Positions 62,874 through 64,000 of a DNA stretch of 64,000 nucleotides are shown piece after piece. The notes under the pieces were generated by a model. The model was not told where the DNA came from and ran no database searches. It was given only the letters and a program-made list of their open reading frames with translations. Position 1 is the stretch's first letter, and the number at the start of each line of letters is the position of its first letter. The DNA lies in assembly GCF_004795915.1 (NCBI RefSeq), contig NZ_CP039253.1, positions 2,914,001 to 2,978,000 of the forward strand, written 5' to 3'. The DNA comes from Rhodococcus sp. PAMC28707. Its GTDB lineage: Bacteria > Actinomycetota > Actinomycetes > Mycobacteriales > Mycobacteriaceae. The position numbers were made by a program, and so were the translations under genes.

Positions 62874-63839
62874 ACCCTTTTCGAAGAGCGGTACCGCGTT
62901 GTCGAGGGCGTACTGGGTGCCTGCCGCTGACGCGGAAGAGAAGGCGTTGTTCAGGTCCTGGTCCTCGAGCACGACGAGTCGGCCGTCACGAGCTGAGGGT
63001 AGGGCTTGGATGGCAGCGTCGTCGGTGATCGATTCGGCGCTGCTTCCGATCGGAAACATGACGGTCAGGTCTGCGTCGAGGGCAGCTGTGTTCTCGGCCG
63101 AGAGCGTGATGGCGAACTTGTTCGGCTCGGCGAGGGCCTGAATTTCGGGCTTGTTGACGAAACCGAGCCTCTTCATGAAGTCCACACGAACGTCTCCGTC
63201 GACGTAGGCGCCGAGTTGGCCGCTGTAGAGCGTGCCGACGGCAACGGTTTTGTCGGCGAACTGCGGGTTCGCCGCGACGGCCTTGTCGAACTTTTCGTTG
63301 GTCTCGTCGATGATCCGGCGACCGTCCTCGGATTTACCGAGCGCGTCGGCGATCAATTGGGTCTGCCCGTCCCACGTTGTTCCGTAGGCGATGTCGGTGC
63401 CGACGGGCGCGCCGACGGTCGGGGCGACGTCGGAAAGGTCCTCGTAGAGTGCCTGGTCGTTCGTGCTGCGAGTCCACAGGATCAGGTCGGGCTCGAGTGC
63501 GGCCACCGATTCGACGTCGATCTCGTAGGTGCCGAGGATCGTCGGGCTGGTGTCGTAGCTTTCCTCGACCCATGGTCCGAGTCCGTCACCGCCGACGGCG
63601 AGCCAGTCGCTTGCGGCGACGGGCTGTATTCCGAGTGCGAGTGCCGTCTCGGCGTCCGACCATCCGAGTGCGACGACGCGTTGTGGGGCGGCCGGCACGG
63701 TGACTTCGCCGAACATCGTGTCGACGGTGGGGCCGTCGGCAGTTGCGTCGCTTCCCGAGTCGGCGCCACAGGCTGTCATGGTGACAACCGCGAGGGCAGC
63801 GATCACCGGGGCTAATGTCGAGATTCTACGTAAGCGCAT
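62871..63839 (-). CDS. Iron-siderophore ABC transporter substrate-binding lipoprotein
   Basis: A 322-aa class III (FecB/FhuD-like) binding protein with a lipobox (VVTMTAC, Cys24). It has GEVTVPAAPQRVVALGWSDA and VAALEPDLILWTRS. It delivers ferric siderophore to a membrane permease not in view. The start codon is adjacent to an IdeR/DmdR1-type iron box at 63838-63856, so expression should rise in iron starvation. Its 3' end lies in a tandem repeat. Confidence 0.92.
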   Translation of the reverse strand: MRLRRISTLAPVIAALAVVTMTACGADSGSDATADGPTVDTMFGEVTVPAAPQRVVALGWSDAETALALGIQPVAASDWLAVGGDGLGPWVEESYDTSPTILGTYEIDVESVAALEPDLILWTRSTNDQALYEDLSDVAPTVGAPVGTDIAYGTTWDGQTQLIADALGKSEDGRRIIDETNEKFDKAVAANPQFADKTVAVGTLYSGQLGAYVDGDVRVDFMKRLGFVNKPEIQALAEPNKFAITLSAENTAALDADLTVMFPIGSSAESITDDAAIQALPSARDGRLVVLEDQDLNNAFSSASAAGTQYALDNAVPLFEKG

Positions 63840-63856
63840 AGGTAACGCTAACCTAT
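63838..63856 (-). promoter_or_regulatory. IdeR/DtxR-type iron box
   Basis: On the minus strand ATAGGTTAGCGTTACCTAT matches the IdeR consensus TTAGGTTAGGCTAACCTAA at 14 of 19 positions. It abuts the ATG of the iron-binding-protein gene, suggesting a leaderless transcript or a downstream start. Confidence 0.7.
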
Positions 63857-63896
63857 GTTTGTTGTCCTCGACTGCGTGCCCCGTCGCGCGGCCTTC

Positions 63897-64000
63897 TCAG
63901 GGGCGGTCCTCGTCGACGAGCGGGTGCGGCTGCGATTTGAACTTGGCAGGCGATCCGTCGGCTTGTGCGACACCGTGGATTCCACCCCACACCATCATGC
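63897..64000 (-). CDS. C-terminus of an unidentified protein, cut by the right edge
   Basis: The frame on the minus strand reads MMVWGGIHGVAQADGSPAKF then KSQPHPLVDEDRP and stops at TGA (63897-63899). It could be the end of a longer gene or begin at the ATG pair near the edge. No family recognised. Confidence 0.4.
   Translation of the reverse strand, partial: MMVWGGIHGVAQADGSPAKFKSQPHPLVDEDRP

Overview
The window is one contiguous piece of a high-GC actinobacterial chromosome, most likely Rhodococcus or a close Nocardiaceae relative (Rhodococcoides type). Supporting signs are class II phosphatidylserine decarboxylase, a F420-type PPOX protein, RamB, a GroEL2 with a Gly/Met-rich tail, frequent GTG starts and 4-bp ATGA/GTGA overlaps. 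Gene order also echoes Mycobacterium tuberculosis Rv0435c-Rv0437c (AAA ATPase, pssA, psd), Rv0440 (groEL2), Rv0462 (lpd), Rv0465c (ramB), Rv0467 (icl1) and Rv0468 (fadB2). The backbone is therefore old, with lineage-specific blocks inserted. No tRNA, rRNA, CRISPR array, prophage or insertion sequence was seen.

Layout. 1-4847 (minus): Mrp/Mnh cation/proton antiporter genes A(B)-C-D, cut by the left edge. 5152-6387: Nudix hydrolase and an ICL/PEP-mutase-family lyase. 6423-10143 (minus): psd-pssA-AAA ATPase phospholipid operon. 10246-14937: stress and unknown genes, including an AbiEi-like/DUF559 gene bracketed by two 74-bp palindromic elements. 15130-16984: groEL2 with two CIRCE operators and a strong terminator. 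17039-25181: polymerase-domain protein, asparaginase, a small molybdenum-enzyme group (sulfite-oxidase-like, cytochrome b, MOSC), ROK kinase, nicotinamidase, zwf and a monooxygenase-like protein. 25366-33244: a TDT anion carrier followed by the overlapping narGHJI operon for respiratory nitrate reduction. 33237-34579: a small-scale accessory patch with tandem repeats, a deacetylase relic, a PspC protein and two tiny peptide genes. 34614-40033: hydrolase, prolyl oligopeptidase, dipeptidase and lpd. 40194-44905: SDR, CMD-family protein and a hydrolase-tetR-amidohydrolase operon. 44990-50546 (minus): urea ABC transporter urtABCDE plus a GntR regulator. 50802-52605: XRE regulator, membrane protein and MBL hydrolase. 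52646-57265: ramB, SPW protein, aceA and fadB2. 57359-59931: a MetE-like protein plus a small membrane protein. 60037-64000: alcohol dehydrogenase, PPK2, PPOX protein and an iron-siderophore binding lipoprotein with an IdeR-type box.

How the parts fit. Central carbon control (lpd, RamB, isocitrate lyase, zwf) sits beside nitrogen acquisition (urea transport, asparaginase, nicotinamidase, nitrate respiration) and envelope maintenance (PE synthesis, antiporter).

The most striking observation is the full-length MetE homologue at 57359-59659. It keeps the homocysteine-clamp residues but has lost three of four zinc ligands, the catalytic histidine and a folate-contacting tryptophan, and it is translationally coupled to a tiny membrane protein. 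Other points of interest are the paired palindromic elements around the DUF559 gene, the twin small amphipathic peptides, and two cases where tandem repeats replicate a stop codon.
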